Assembly (NCBI GenBank): GCA_017442025.1
Contig: JAFSBD010000009.1
Location: 1-22,008 of the forward strand
DNA length: 22,008 nucleotides
From: Clostridia bacterium
GTDB taxonomy: Bacteria > Bacillota > Clostridia > Oscillospirales > QAKW01
Direction: 5' to 3'
This document shows, one piece after another, positions 1 to 7,426 of the stretch. Made by a program: the position numbers and the translations under genes. Within the stretch, counting starts at the first letter, position 1, and each line of letters begins with the position of its first letter. The notes below the pieces were generated by a model that was not told where the DNA came from, searched no databases, and worked only from the letters and a program-made list of their open reading frames with translations.

Positions 1-33
1 ACGTTCTTCTATGGTAAGATGATGGTAGTTCAT
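1..33 (-). CDS. IS30-family transposase, N-terminal fragment (cut by window edge)
   Basis: Only the first 11 codons lie in the window, reading MNYHHLTIEER on the minus strand. That opening is the hallmark N-terminus of IS30-family DDE transposases, which start with the same MNYxHLTxEER pattern just before the helix-turn-helix. The start is supported by an AAAGGAG ribosome binding site about 7 nt upstream of the ATG. The catalytic DDE domain lies outside the window, so it cannot be said whether the gene is intact. The call rests on a short but very characteristic peptide. Confidence 0.75.
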   Translation of the reverse strand, partial: MNYHHLTIEER

Positions 34-142
34 ATGGATCTCCTTTCGGTGTTTATTGTGTGGTAACTTTATTCTACCAGAGATTCGTATGAACTTCTAT
101 TTTGTTTTGCTAAAGTGTTGCACTTGATAGTATAACTCACCT
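1..142 (-). mobile_element. End of an IS30-like insertion sequence
   Basis: The transposase start lies about 110 bp from the next unrelated feature, a terminator. The AT-rich leader between them contains AAGTGCAACACTT on the minus strand near 113-126. Sequences of this AAGTGCAACA type are common at the tips of IS30-family elements. The exact tip cannot be placed because the partner inverted repeat is outside the window; the boundary near 142 is an estimate. Confidence 0.5.
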
Positions 143-149
143 AAGGCAT

Positions 150-179
150 AAAAAAACCACCCCATCGGGGTGGTTTTTT
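150..179 (-). terminator. Bidirectional intrinsic terminator
   Basis: AACCACCCC, a four-base ATCG loop and GGGGTGGTT form a strong stem flanked by an A run on one side and a T run on the other. It therefore works on both strands. It lies directly downstream of the leftward DUF4234 gene and separates it from the IS30-like element. Confidence 0.9.
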
Positions 180-183
180 GTTT

Positions 184-600
184 TTAGCCGTTTACGTTAT
201 AGTCTGCGGCCAGCTTGTTCATCGCTTTGCAAAGCTTATGGAGATAAACGAAGGGACCAACAACGATCATGGTGCCCAACACATTCCAAAGCCAATAGGA
301 GCCTGCGCTGAACTTATAGTCGATGCCGCGGCGAGCCAGCTCTGCGCCGATACGATTGGAGATGCGATGATACCAAACGATGGGCGCGATGCCGAGGGTC
401 AGGCCGGCAAAAATAAAGAACAGCAAGCAAAAATGCATGGTCTTTTTGCCATCATACTTGGAAGCGATCATATTAATGTCGCTGGAAATTCCGGACATCA
501 CAACAATGGGATAAATACCAAAGGTGATCAAGCCAAGCAGAATGTATTTCAGCAGGCCTCGATTGGTTTTGAGTTGAACAGCAGGTGCAGTAGTTTCCAT
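184..600 (-). CDS. DUF4234-type small integral membrane protein
   Basis: This 138-aa protein has about four hydrophobic segments (roughly residues 16-36, 54-76 and two overlapping stretches in 100-125). A conserved-looking ISNRIGAELARRG stretch sits between them. The spacing and the early FGIYPIVV segment match the DUF4234 family of small bacterial membrane proteins, whose biochemical role is unknown. The start is secure: an AAAGGAGG ribosome binding site lies 8 nt upstream and a consensus promoter precedes it. It is a single-gene unit with its own promoter and terminator. It shares the small-membrane-protein theme with the adjacent zinc-ribbon/TM2 gene, but the two are separated by a terminator. 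Confidence 0.75.
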   Translation of the reverse strand: METTAPAVQLKTNRGLLKYILLGLITFGIYPIVVMSGISSDINMIASKYDGKKTMHFCLLFFIFAGLTLGIAPIVWYHRISNRIGAELARRGIDYKFSAGSYWLWNVLGTMIVVGPFVYLHKLCKAMNKLAADYNVNG

Positions 601-626
601 AGGAAAATCCTCCTTTGTTTTTTCTT

Positions 627-655
627 ATTTTAACACTTTGTTCACAATTTGTCAA
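627..655 (-). promoter_or_regulatory. Sigma-A promoter of the DUF4234 gene
   Basis: On the minus strand TTGACA (650-655) and TAAAAT (627-632) are separated by exactly 17 bp. Initiation would fall about 20 nt upstream of the AAAGGAGG ribosome binding site (609-616) of the gene starting at 600. Confidence 0.85.
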
Positions 656-662
656 TAGTTAT

Positions 663-692
663 AAAAAAACCGCCCAAATGGGCGGTTTTTTG
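663..692 (-). terminator. Intrinsic terminator after the zinc-ribbon gene
   Basis: ACCGCCC, an AAAT loop and GGGCGGT form a GC-rich stem flanked by A and T runs, so it may act on both strands. It ends the leftward zinc-ribbon/TM2 gene and insulates the next promoter. Confidence 0.9.
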
Positions 693-702
693 TTTCATTT
701 GC

Positions 703-1092
703 TTAGATATACTTTTCGGGGTCTACAACGTATTTGCCCATAGCGATCTTAATGAGATCGACCAAAGCCAGAATCCAGCCGATACCGCAAAGAAGGAAGG
801 TGGTAAGGATCTTAACGATACCCTTCTTGGTTTCGCCCATCATGAAATTATGGACACCCCAACCGCCCAGGAACAGTGCGACCAAAATCATAACGATCTT
901 ATCATGACCGGCCAGATCACCGGCACCGGCCTTCTTAACGGCAACACCGCAGTTCATGCAAACGGTTGCATTGGGATCGATCTCCTTGCCGCAGTTGGCG
1001 CAGAAAGCGTTGCCATCGCCCACCTTAACGCCGCACTTGACGCAGATGGCCTGATTATCATTGAGCTGTTCGCCGCAATTTTTGCAAAACAT
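703..1092 (-). CDS. Zinc-ribbon and TM2 domain membrane protein
   Basis: The 129-aa product begins MFCKNCGEQL and carries four CxxC knuckles in two zinc-ribbon units (FCKNCG/ICVKCG and FCANCG/VCMNCG, residues 2-50). A TM2-type module follows: a hydrophobic helix ending in GGWGVHNFMMG, a short turn and a second helix (about residues 62-115). Such proteins are common in Clostridia and sit in the membrane with the ribbon in the cytoplasm; their function is not established. An in-frame ATG at 1149 exists but lies upstream of the predicted transcription start, so 1092 with its GGGAG site is chosen. A 0A-like box abuts the promoter. Confidence 0.85.
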   Translation of the reverse strand: MFCKNCGEQLNDNQAICVKCGVKVGDGNAFCANCGKEIDPNATVCMNCGVAVKKAGAGDLAGHDKIVMILVALFLGGWGVHNFMMGETKKGIVKILTTFLLCGIGWILALVDLIKIAMGKYVVDPEKYI

Positions 1093-1139
1093 GGTAAAAG
1101 TCTCCCTTCTATTTTTAAGTATGAATACTTCTTGAAAAA

Positions 1140-1168
1140 AGTGTATCACATTCCGAAAATACTGTCAA
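1140..1168 (-). promoter_or_regulatory. Sigma-A promoter of the zinc-ribbon/TM2 gene
   Basis: The minus strand reads TTGACA (1163-1168), a 17-bp spacer and TACACT (1140-1145). The predicted start of transcription near 1133 fixes the translation start of the downstream gene at 1092. No terminator is visible between the end of the five-gene operon (1187) and this promoter, so read-through is possible. Confidence 0.85.
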
Positions 1169-1173
1169 TCAAT

Positions 1174-1180
1174 TTCGACA
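1174..1180 (-). promoter_or_regulatory. Possible 0A box (Spo0A-type binding site)
   Basis: TGTCGAA on the minus strand matches the 0A-box core TGNCGAA and lies 5 bp upstream of the -35 of the zinc-ribbon gene promoter. A 7-mer is short, so the match could be chance. The position and the Spo0A-like gene elsewhere in the window make it worth noting. Confidence 0.35.
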
Positions 1181-1186
1181 GATTTT

Positions 1187-1519
1187 TCAAAGAAAAAGCC
1201 CTCTCAGCCAGTTTATGAGAAACCCGACCGCGAGTATTCCGTAAAGGGCGATATTCAGCTCTTTTTTGCGAAAAAGCTTGCCGTCCTTCCAAAAGCAAAG
1301 GTAGAGGATCGGCACCGCCCAAAACATGGGGTGGTAGGCAAAGGCCCCCGCAAGATCCAGCCGCGCCGCCGCCAAAAGGGCGCGGGTCATGCCGCAGCCG
1401 GGGCAGGGGATGCCCGTCAGCCCCAGGATGGGGCAGGGAATCTTCAAAATCCCCAAAACCAGCGCATAGATCAACAGCGCGGCAGTGATGAGCAATTTAT
1501 CCTGATATTTTTTCATCAT
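1187..1519 (-). CDS. DUF2752 family small membrane protein
   Basis: This 110-aa protein has three hydrophobic helices. Between the first two lies the DUF2752 signature CPILGLTGIPCPGCGMTRA, with its Cys-Pro motifs and CGMTR, at about residues 29-47. The family is of unknown function; its paired cysteines suggest a redox or metal role, but that is inference. The ATG overlaps the TGA of the phosphodiester glycosidase gene (ATGA), so it is translationally coupled and is the last gene of the five-gene operon. There is no obvious terminator directly behind it. Confidence 0.85.
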   Translation of the reverse strand: MMKKYQDKLLITAALLIYALVLGILKIPCPILGLTGIPCPGCGMTRALLAAARLDLAGAFAYHPMFWAVPILYLCFWKDGKLFRKKELNIALYGILAVGFLINWLRGLFL

Positions 1520-2571
1520 TTCACAATAAACCCGCAGGGCAGCTTCCAGGAGGAATTTTCATAATAGAAGGTTACGCTGCTCTTTAAGTATTTGCCGTCG
1601 TAGTACATGCAGGAGGAACTGCCGCCGTCCAGATTGGCGGCATTGACCGCGCCGTATTCCTGCATCACCGCGATCAGATCGCCGCTGGATGCGCCCAGAT
1701 GGCCGGATTTACCCCGCCCGTCGGTAACAAACAGCAGGATCGAACCGTCGGCCCGCTGGCCGATGGCGGTGCGGGGGTTGAGGCCGCTGCCCATGCCGTT
1801 CATTTCCCGCGGCTCGTTATTGATAATGAGCTGGACAAAATGGTTATTGACATCGCTGGCCTCTTCCTGGAAGGTAACCGCATCGCGGATCTTCTTCTCC
1901 TTCACCAGCGCCTCCACCTCGGCGGCGTTCATATCGGAGATATCGATGATCTGCAGGATATGGTCCTCGGTGAGGCTGATCAAAACCAGCCCGGGATATT
2001 CCTGGGGGCGGTTGAGCTGGATCTCCCCATTGGCGACCACCACCCCATAGGGGCGACCGCCGGAGTTATTGGAGGAATCATAAAGACCGCCGTTGATGCC
2101 CGCCACCGCGCCGTTCTCCTTCACCAACTGATCCAAAGTAACGCCGGTCTCCCGCCAAGGGTAAATGGAGGCTAAGGACACCCGCGCAGGGTCTTTGACG
2201 ATCATCATGGTGCCGGTATAGGTGGCGCCGCTGACCTCTTGGATCTCGATGGGTTTTTGCTCCTCTTCCCCACCGCCGATCTGGATCAGCCCGCTATCCA
2301 CCTCGGCATCCAGGCTCTGCATGGAGTTTTTATCCACAATGGCCTGAATTTCCTCGGGGCTCAAAAAGAGGGAGGCCAAAAATTTCAGTTGGCCGGTCTC
2401 CAAAATAGTAGTAACAAACATCTGCTGGGCGGAAGGGAAGGCATCGGAACAGATCATGCTGAGCGAGATGGCAACCGTCAGCACCAAGGCCAGCAAAAAG
2501 GTGCCCAAAAATGCGCCTGCCTTCAGAAGGATCATGCCGATCTTTTGGATCAAAACGCTCTTATTCTCCAT
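1516..2571 (-). CDS. Phosphodiester glycosidase family protein (NAGPA domain)
   Basis: This 351-aa protein has an N-terminal membrane anchor (about residues 13-40) and an extracytoplasmic NAGPA domain from about residue 115 to the end. The family landmarks are visible in order: AGINGGLYD (157-165), NPRTAIGQRADG (265-276), FVTDGR (281-286) and NLDGGSSSCMYY (313-324). NAGPA proteins hydrolyse the sugar-1-phosphate diester that caps phosphoglycans, and bacterial members often act at the cell envelope. The start uses an AAGGAGGTGG site lying inside the end of the upstream gene, with an 11-bp overlap. Its position downstream of a glycosyltransferase and a PIG-L deacetylase suggests a shared glycan substrate, which is not identified. 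Confidence 0.85.
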   Translation of the reverse strand: MENKSVLIQKIGMILLKAGAFLGTFLLALVLTVAISLSMICSDAFPSAQQMFVTTILETGQLKFLASLFLSPEEIQAIVDKNSMQSLDAEVDSGLIQIGGGEEEQKPIEIQEVSGATYTGTMMIVKDPARVSLASIYPWRETGVTLDQLVKENGAVAGINGGLYDSSNNSGGRPYGVVVANGEIQLNRPQEYPGLVLISLTEDHILQIIDISDMNAAEVEALVKEKKIRDAVTFQEEASDVNNHFVQLIINNEPREMNGMGSGLNPRTAIGQRADGSILLFVTDGRGKSGHLGASSGDLIAVMQEYGAVNAANLDGGSSSCMYYDGKYLKSSVTFYYENSSWKLPCGFIVK

Positions 2572-4036
2572 CCTCTGCCACCTCCTTCAGGCCTGCCAAC
2601 AGCCAGCGATCCCCGCTCCGAACGAAATAGAAGCGGTCGTTCATGGCATCGTCGACCAATTTTCCGCCGTTGGTCAGCCGCATATGCTTCACAAACTGCA
2701 CCTCCACCGAAAAGCAATCGGGGGTGATGCGTTGGAAATTGCTCACTTTATTCTCGGTAAAAGCAGGGCTGAGCAGGCTATGGCTGGCAAAGAACTGCTT
2801 ATCGATGGAGGTGGAATATTTCTTGGCCACCTCATATTGATAGGAATCGGGGAGCATCTGCGCCGCCATTTGGGTGAAGGTGCGGTCGTTGCTCATAAAG
2901 AGGCTCCAATTCTGCGCCACCTGCAAAACATTGACTTGCGCGGCGATCTCCTTGGGGACCTCCTTTTCCTTGGAAATGGGGGTGGTGAGATCCCATTCGG
3001 AAAGCCCCTTATCCAGGGCCACCGCCTTGCCTTCCCCGTCGGCAACCGCGATAGCGGCATCCGCCTTCAGGATGGCGATCTCATAGCAGACCTGCTTGGG
3101 CAGATCCTTTACCAACCCTTCCAAGATCTCATATTCAGGGGCGATCTCCTCCGCACCTGCCACCGCCTTGCCCTCTAAGGTAACGGTAAAGCCTGCAGGG
3201 GTGCGCAGGGTCTTATGGGTGAGGGGCAGGTCGCTCTTGCCGTCGTAGATCTCCTGATTGCCGTAGAGGTCGGAGAGGATGACGGTGGGCTTTTTCAGCC
3301 GCAGAATGTCATACCGCATCCGTCCGCTTTGCAAAAGCGCGCCCTCCATCCCTTCCCCATCCACCTCCACCTTGATGGCGGCGGGCAGAGTGAGGGAATA
3401 TTCGTAAATATCGGGGATCACCCGAAAGTTTTTGATGGTATGGCCCACTTCCGTTCCATCGGCGGAAGTTACCTTAAACTGCGGCTCTAAGTAGACCCCC
3501 GCAAGGGTGAATTTCCCCGTGCCGCCTTGGGGCTTGGCTTTGAGTTCTTTGCCGTCGGCCCAAAGTTTGAAGCCCTCGGGCAGGGTTGCGGTATATTCCC
3601 GCTTCTCCAGCAGGGGCACCACCTTCTCCACCGCCCATTCGCGGGTGGTGAAAACGGCCAATTTCGTCTCGGCAGGGCCTTTTGCTTTCAGCAAAACCTC
3701 CGCCAGGGGGAAGCTCCCCTTGCGGATGATATAACCCATCTCGTCCTCGGCAAACCGCCCGGTCTGGGCAATATAGTTAAGATCCTCGCTTTGGCAAAGG
3801 GCGATGAATTGCGCCTTGGTCTGCGCATCCACCTGCGGCAGATCAAATTTTTTCCAATAGTCGCTCTCTTTGGTCTCTTTCGCCAAAAGCTCCATGGCCA
3901 GCTCCGCCTGCCGCTCGGGGCGGGCGGCCTCATAATCGGCCAAAAGCCCCCGCACATAAAGGAGAGCCACCAACACCAGCACCGCCAGCAGGGCGGTGAA
4001 GGCAAGATAGATCCATTTGAAAATCGGTTTTTTCAT
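2561..4036 (-). CDS. Unknown membrane-anchored extracytoplasmic protein
   Basis: I do not recognise a family for this 491-aa protein. It starts with a Lys-rich tip and one hydrophobic helix (about residues 10-32), followed by a soluble, mostly polar region predicted to lie outside the membrane. Several beta-rich stretches with repeated LP/EG turns occupy residues 150-330. The last 120 residues, ending RFYFVRSGDRWLLAGLKEV, resemble the final strands of an NTF2-like fold, but this is only an impression. It lies 6 bp after the glycosyltransferase gene and overlaps the glycosidase gene, so it clearly belongs to the same operon. It could be a substrate-binding or scaffolding partner. Confidence 0.7.
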   Translation of the reverse strand: MKKPIFKWIYLAFTALLAVLVLVALLYVRGLLADYEAARPERQAELAMELLAKETKESDYWKKFDLPQVDAQTKAQFIALCQSEDLNYIAQTGRFAEDEMGYIIRKGSFPLAEVLLKAKGPAETKLAVFTTREWAVEKVVPLLEKREYTATLPEGFKLWADGKELKAKPQGGTGKFTLAGVYLEPQFKVTSADGTEVGHTIKNFRVIPDIYEYSLTLPAAIKVEVDGEGMEGALLQSGRMRYDILRLKKPTVILSDLYGNQEIYDGKSDLPLTHKTLRTPAGFTVTLEGKAVAGAEEIAPEYEILEGLVKDLPKQVCYEIAILKADAAIAVADGEGKAVALDKGLSEWDLTTPISKEKEVPKEIAAQVNVLQVAQNWSLFMSNDRTFTQMAAQMLPDSYQYEVAKKYSTSIDKQFFASHSLLSPAFTENKVSNFQRITPDCFSVEVQFVKHMRLTNGGKLVDDAMNDRFYFVRSGDRWLLAGLKEVAEDGE

Positions 4037-4042
4037 GGTTTT

Positions 4043-5107
4043 TTAAACTTCCTTTTCCGAGTTAAACACCCATTTGTGCTGGATACGAAAGCTAAAGAAG
4101 AAGAGCACCGTATCCACGATCATTTTAAGAAGGGTCGAAAGCCAGGCCGCCTCGATCACCAGCAGGTGCTCCAGCAAGAAAACGGCGACCGCCGAAAGGG
4201 TGATCTGCACCACAACCAGGAAATAATAGCGCACCAACGAACGGCGGTTGGTCTGATTGCCGAACACCACCTTTGCATTGATGAGGTAATTCACCAACGA
4301 GGAGATGGCCCGCGCCAAAAAGGCCGCGGGGAAGGTTGCGGGGATCAGCCCGATGCCGCGGGGGAGTAAGATTTTGAGCAAGAAGAAGGCCAGCGCATCC
4401 ACCACCGAAGCGGCGACAGAGCTGAATAGATATTTGAGGATCAGCCCATAGATCCGCAAACTGTCCCGCACCACCCGAAAATGGGAGGAGCTGTTTTCCT
4501 CGATATATACGGTCTCGATCGCCACCTGCCGGAAGGGCATTTTGGCGCGGCTCATCTCAAAGAGCATTTGGGTCTCAAATTCATAACGATCCCCCTTGAC
4601 CGATACCATCATGGGCAGGCTCTCCTTGGGGAAGGCCCGCAGGCCGGTCTGGGTATCGCCGATCTTCATGCCGAAAAAGAGGCGAAAAACGCCGATGGTG
4701 ATGCGGTTGCCGAACCGACTTCTGGGCGGCACGTCCGCCCCTGAAAAATCGCGGCAACCCAAGGTGATCTCCCCGCTTTCGGCCATGGTTTTGGCTACCG
4801 CAAGAATATCTTTGGTGCGGTGCTGACCGTCGGCATCGGCGGTAACCACGCCCGCAAAATCGGGCCGTTCCTGCAAAAAGTAGGCAAAGGCGGTCTTGAG
4901 CGCGGCCCCCTTGCCCCGATTGACCGAATGACGCAAAAGGGTGCATTGAGGGATCTTTTCCACCGCCTCAAAAATGGGCGCAAACCCTTCACCGCTCCCA
5001 TCGTCCACAACCAGAATGTCGGTAAAATGCTCCGCCGCCTCCTTGAGGGTGGTCAGCAGTTTTTCATCGGGCTTATAGGCCGGAATGATCAATGATACCT
5101 TGTTCAT
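4043..5107 (-). CDS. GT2 glycosyltransferase fused to a GtrA-like membrane domain
   Basis: This 354-aa protein has two parts. Residues 1-220 are a GT-A family 2 transferase of the dolichyl-phosphate sugar synthase type: VSLIIPAYKP (4-13), VDDGS (34-38), NRGKGAALK (63-71), DADGQH (91-96) and DTQTGLRAFP. Residues about 225-350 hold four membrane helices of the GtrA type, ending in the typical FRIQHKWVFN. Such fusions load a sugar on undecaprenyl phosphate and help move it across the membrane for wall-polymer decoration. The ATG overlaps the stop of the PIG-L gene by four bases, so translation is probably coupled. The transferred sugar cannot be told. Confidence 0.88.
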   Translation of the reverse strand: MNKVSLIIPAYKPDEKLLTTLKEAAEHFTDILVVDDGSGEGFAPIFEAVEKIPQCTLLRHSVNRGKGAALKTAFAYFLQERPDFAGVVTADADGQHRTKDILAVAKTMAESGEITLGCRDFSGADVPPRSRFGNRITIGVFRLFFGMKIGDTQTGLRAFPKESLPMMVSVKGDRYEFETQMLFEMSRAKMPFRQVAIETVYIEENSSSHFRVVRDSLRIYGLILKYLFSSVAASVVDALAFFLLKILLPRGIGLIPATFPAAFLARAISSLVNYLINAKVVFGNQTNRRSLVRYYFLVVVQITLSAVAVFLLEHLLVIEAAWLSTLLKMIVDTVLFFFSFRIQHKWVFNSEKEV

Positions 5108-6573
5108 AGTTCTTCCTCATCTTCCAATTTGAATCTTCTCCGCCGAACCAGCGCAATCACGCCCGCGATCAAAACCAGCACCGCGCATCCGCACAGTCCG
5201 AAGAACGCCACCTTGCGGTATTTCGCTTTCTGCGCCGCGGCTTCGGCCTCGAATTTTGCCTTTTGCTCGGCCTCCTGACGCTCTCGCTCCGCCTTGGCCT
5301 CTTGGCGGTCAAGCTCTTCCCGCTCGGCATGGGTCAAAACATTTTCCATAAAATCTCCGCCCGCCTGATCGGGGCCGACTTTAGTATCATAGAGGCCGTA
5401 TCGGCAGGGGGAATAGGTATCGATCTGGGTGGCTTTGGTGATTTGATTATTATTACCGTAAATCCACCGCTTAAACCAGGTCCAATGCTGGCTCTTATGG
5501 CAACCAAAGCCCTCTTGCGTTACCTGGAAGGGGCTCTTCCCGCCCAGGCTTTCCAAGGGCGTGTCCCAATCCATGGTGATGGGGTTTTCTTCATAAAGAT
5601 GGAGATAGGTCTTTTCCACCTGCCAGGTGCCGTAACGATTGGCACTTTGGGGATATTGGGTCTTATCTGCCGCCAGGTGGATGGCCTCCGTCAGGGCCGA
5701 AGCGCAAAAAACATGAGTGCCATGCCCATATTCCCCGTTGAGATCATGGGAAACCACCACCAACGGCTTAAACCGCCGCAGGCATTCGGTGATATAACTC
5801 TTAAAATCGTCGTAGGTTACCCCTGCCGCCCCGAAGGCTTTTTCCGCCTGCTTAAAGGCAACATCCCGATTTTTGGATTCGGAATAAACATCGGGGAAGG
5901 TACTCATAACAGGGTAATGGCGTACCCCCACCTTCCAAAGCCCGTCCAACTGCTCATGGGGGCGGGTGTGGTCTTTAATGCCATTGGCCTCAAAGTGCTG
6001 AACGATATAAACTACCTGCACCTCCATCTTCCGCTCGATGGCATAGTAGGGCAAAACGCCTGCAAAAAAGAGCTGTTCGTCATCGGAATGGGAGGAAAGG
6101 AGCATCAGGTCGGCCTTTTCGCAGGGCACGTCCCATTTCTGCACCCAATCGGGCAGGTCGCCCTCGGTAAACGCGTAAACATCGGCAATCACCGTCCCCA
6201 TGGGGAATTTGATACTGACCGCGGTGGGTGCTTTCCCATAAACAGCAACAAGATCGATATATTCATGGAGAAAGCCCTTCTGTCCGCAGGTGATGGTATG
6301 ATCCCCCGCTTTCAACAGCCATTCCGGGGGAAGGCGATCGAATTCAATATAAAGATGGGCGATCCCATCAGGATTTTGCATGGTGATATATCCATTTTCC
6401 TTCACCGTTTTATAGGTCGCCCTGTTGCTGTCAAACAACACCTCCGCATCGGAAAAGGACTTGGTGGTCCAAGTAGTCGCCTTATAGTCCGCCTCCTCGG
6501 CACGGGCAGGAATCAGCAATAATACGCTGAATATAAAAACAATCAAAACGGTGCGTAAAAATTTTCGAATCAT
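5104..6573 (-). CDS. Membrane-anchored PIG-L family deacetylase
   Basis: This 489-aa exported protein has a signal peptide (about 1-25, ending ARA), a beta-rich N-terminal region (26-150), a PIG-L/LmbE domain (about 152-390), a charged Glu/Lys/Ala coiled coil (about 415-450) and a C-terminal membrane helix followed by RRRRF. The zinc-site motif SHSDDE (161-166, usually AHPDDE) and the later GHGTH (283-287) are both present, so it should be an active zinc-dependent N-acetylsugar deacetylase. The helix would anchor it outside the cell membrane. It is the first gene of the operon and has an AAGGAG site and a clear promoter. A GlcNAc-type deacetylase fits with the glycosyltransferase and glycosidase that follow. 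Confidence 0.88.
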   Translation of the reverse strand: MIRKFLRTVLIVFIFSVLLLIPARAEEADYKATTWTTKSFSDAEVLFDSNRATYKTVKENGYITMQNPDGIAHLYIEFDRLPPEWLLKAGDHTITCGQKGFLHEYIDLVAVYGKAPTAVSIKFPMGTVIADVYAFTEGDLPDWVQKWDVPCEKADLMLLSSHSDDEQLFFAGVLPYYAIERKMEVQVVYIVQHFEANGIKDHTRPHEQLDGLWKVGVRHYPVMSTFPDVYSESKNRDVAFKQAEKAFGAAGVTYDDFKSYITECLRRFKPLVVVSHDLNGEYGHGTHVFCASALTEAIHLAADKTQYPQSANRYGTWQVEKTYLHLYEENPITMDWDTPLESLGGKSPFQVTQEGFGCHKSQHWTWFKRWIYGNNNQITKATQIDTYSPCRYGLYDTKVGPDQAGGDFMENVLTHAEREELDRQEAKAERERQEAEQKAKFEAEAAAQKAKYRKVAFFGLCGCAVLVLIAGVIALVRRRRFKLEDEEEL

Positions 6574-6615
6574 CCTTACTCTCCTTGAATGAATTGCATA
6601 TTACTTCAATTTAAT

Positions 6616-6644
6616 AGTATATCACCTTTTATTGATAATTGCAA
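6616..6644 (-). promoter_or_regulatory. Promoter of the five-gene glycan operon
   Basis: The minus strand shows TTGCAA (6639-6644), a 17-bp spacer and TATACT (6616-6621). The next feature is an AAGGAG site (6581-6586) and the PIG-L start codon. No other promoter-like sequence is obvious within the tightly spaced genes downstream. Confidence 0.8.
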
Positions 6645-6654
6645 TGGGGGAAGT

Positions 6655-6810
6655 TGAGGCACCTCGCACCTCAGCGATATTCGCGCTTTGCGCGAATATC
6701 ATATCGCAAAAGCCGCGAGGCTTTTATATCGCTTTCTTTTTTAAATATCTCGCCATAGGCGAGGATTTTAAAAATAAAATATCGCTGCAAACGGCAGTTT
6801 GCAATATCGC
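6655..6810. repeat. Array of small hairpins separated by ATATCGC heptamers
   Basis: Five hairpins follow each other: TGAGG/CCTCA (6655-6673), a perfect 11-bp stem with a TTT loop (6676-6700), AAAAGCC-GCGA-GGCTTTT (6708-6725), CTCGCC-ATA-GGCGAG (6749-6763) and TGCAAAC-GGCA-GTTTGCA (6786-6803). The heptamer ATATCGC occurs directly at 6701, 6726, 6779 and 6804, and its complement GCGATAT at 6674. No coding frame explains this. The layout resembles modular REP-type intergenic repeats. It fills most of the 6645-6821 gene-free stretch. Confidence 0.75.
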
Positions 6811-6821
6811 CCAACATAGCA

Positions 6822-6857
6822 AAACGGAGACTCCTTCTTTAGAAAGAGCCTCCGTTA
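6822..6857 (-). terminator. Intrinsic terminator of the gene at 6871-7338
   Basis: On the minus strand AACGGAGGCTC and GAGTCTCCGTT pair (one mismatch or bulge) around a TTTCTAAAGAAG interior and are followed by a short T run. It lies 14 bp past the stop codon. Confidence 0.75.
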
Positions 6858-6870
6858 ATTCTGCTTATTT

Positions 6871-7338
6871 TTAATGACCTCTCAGATCCAGATCCAGCAA
6901 GAAACGAGCAAAACCGCCAAGCTTTTTGACCGCTTTGGAATCCCAGCAAGTGATGGAATAATAGGTTTTTTCCGTATCATCGAAGGTTTTTCTGAAACTA
7001 TAGTTGGGAGAATTCAAAAAATCGATCTTTTCATCCTCTTGGACATGCACCTCGATAAAATTAAATCTCTGCTCATAATATTCTTTCAACTGCGCCTCAT
7101 TCAAGTCGCTGCTGATCAGGATGGAGCCCATATACTGCATTCCGTTGCCGTTGCCAACCAGTTTTCCCGCAACCGACATGGAATCCTCCAAAACCGTATC
7201 GGCAGGCAAAGAATATTCCATCAAATCCGTTTCAATACCATCCGCAAGAATATCGTTGGTAATCACCACACCCACATACAAAATGACGGGCAACAACAAT
7301 AAAAAAATAATCACATATTTCCCAATTTTCTTTAACAT
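6871..7338 (-). CDS. Unknown single-pass membrane protein
   Basis: No family is recognised for this 155-aa protein. A basic start (MLKKIGK) leads into one hydrophobic helix (about residues 7-28) without a lipobox. About 125 polar residues follow, predicted to lie outside the cell, with the sequence YYEQRF and a C-terminal FLLDLDLRG. It is monocistronic, with its own consensus promoter and terminator. The ribosome binding site (GGTGAT) is weak. The gene sits at the left edge of the accessory segment, between the hairpin array and the XRE-controlled gene. Confidence 0.7.
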   Translation of the reverse strand: MLKKIGKYVIIFLLLLPVILYVGVVITNDILADGIETDLMEYSLPADTVLEDSMSVAGKLVGNGNGMQYMGSILISSDLNEAQLKEYYEQRFNFIEVHVQEDEKIDFLNSPNYSFRKTFDDTEKTYYSITCWDSKAVKKLGGFARFLLDLDLRGH

Positions 7339-7384
7339 ATTATCACCGTCTCATTTGTTTTCATAAAACCACCGCCTTGGGGAT

Positions 7385-7413
7385 ATTATAACATATAATT
7401 ATATAGGGCGCAA
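7385..7413 (-). promoter_or_regulatory. Sigma-A promoter of the 6871-7338 gene
   Basis: TTGCGC (7408-7413), a 17-bp spacer and a perfect TATAAT (7385-7390) read leftward, just after the end of the neighbouring gene. Expression of the downstream gene therefore need not depend on the XRE-controlled promoter. Confidence 0.8.
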
Positions 7414-7426
7414 GGTTGGGGCTTTT

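Noticed and set aside
649..1218. 189-codon plus-strand frame
   Set aside because: It is antisense to the zinc-ribbon/TM2 gene and crosses that gene's terminator and promoter.
2456..4369. Several long plus-strand frames
   Set aside because: They overlap the leftward operon genes, which have recognisable domains, coupled starts and a promoter; no plus-strand promoter is seen.
5263..6522. Long 419-codon open frame on the plus strand
   Set aside because: It lies entirely antisense to the PIG-L gene, lacks domain signatures and ribosome binding site, and reflects codon bias of the real gene.
6655..6810. Possible CRISPR array
   Set aside because: Repeats are only 7 nt, spacers differ in length and are themselves palindromes, and no cas genes are nearby.
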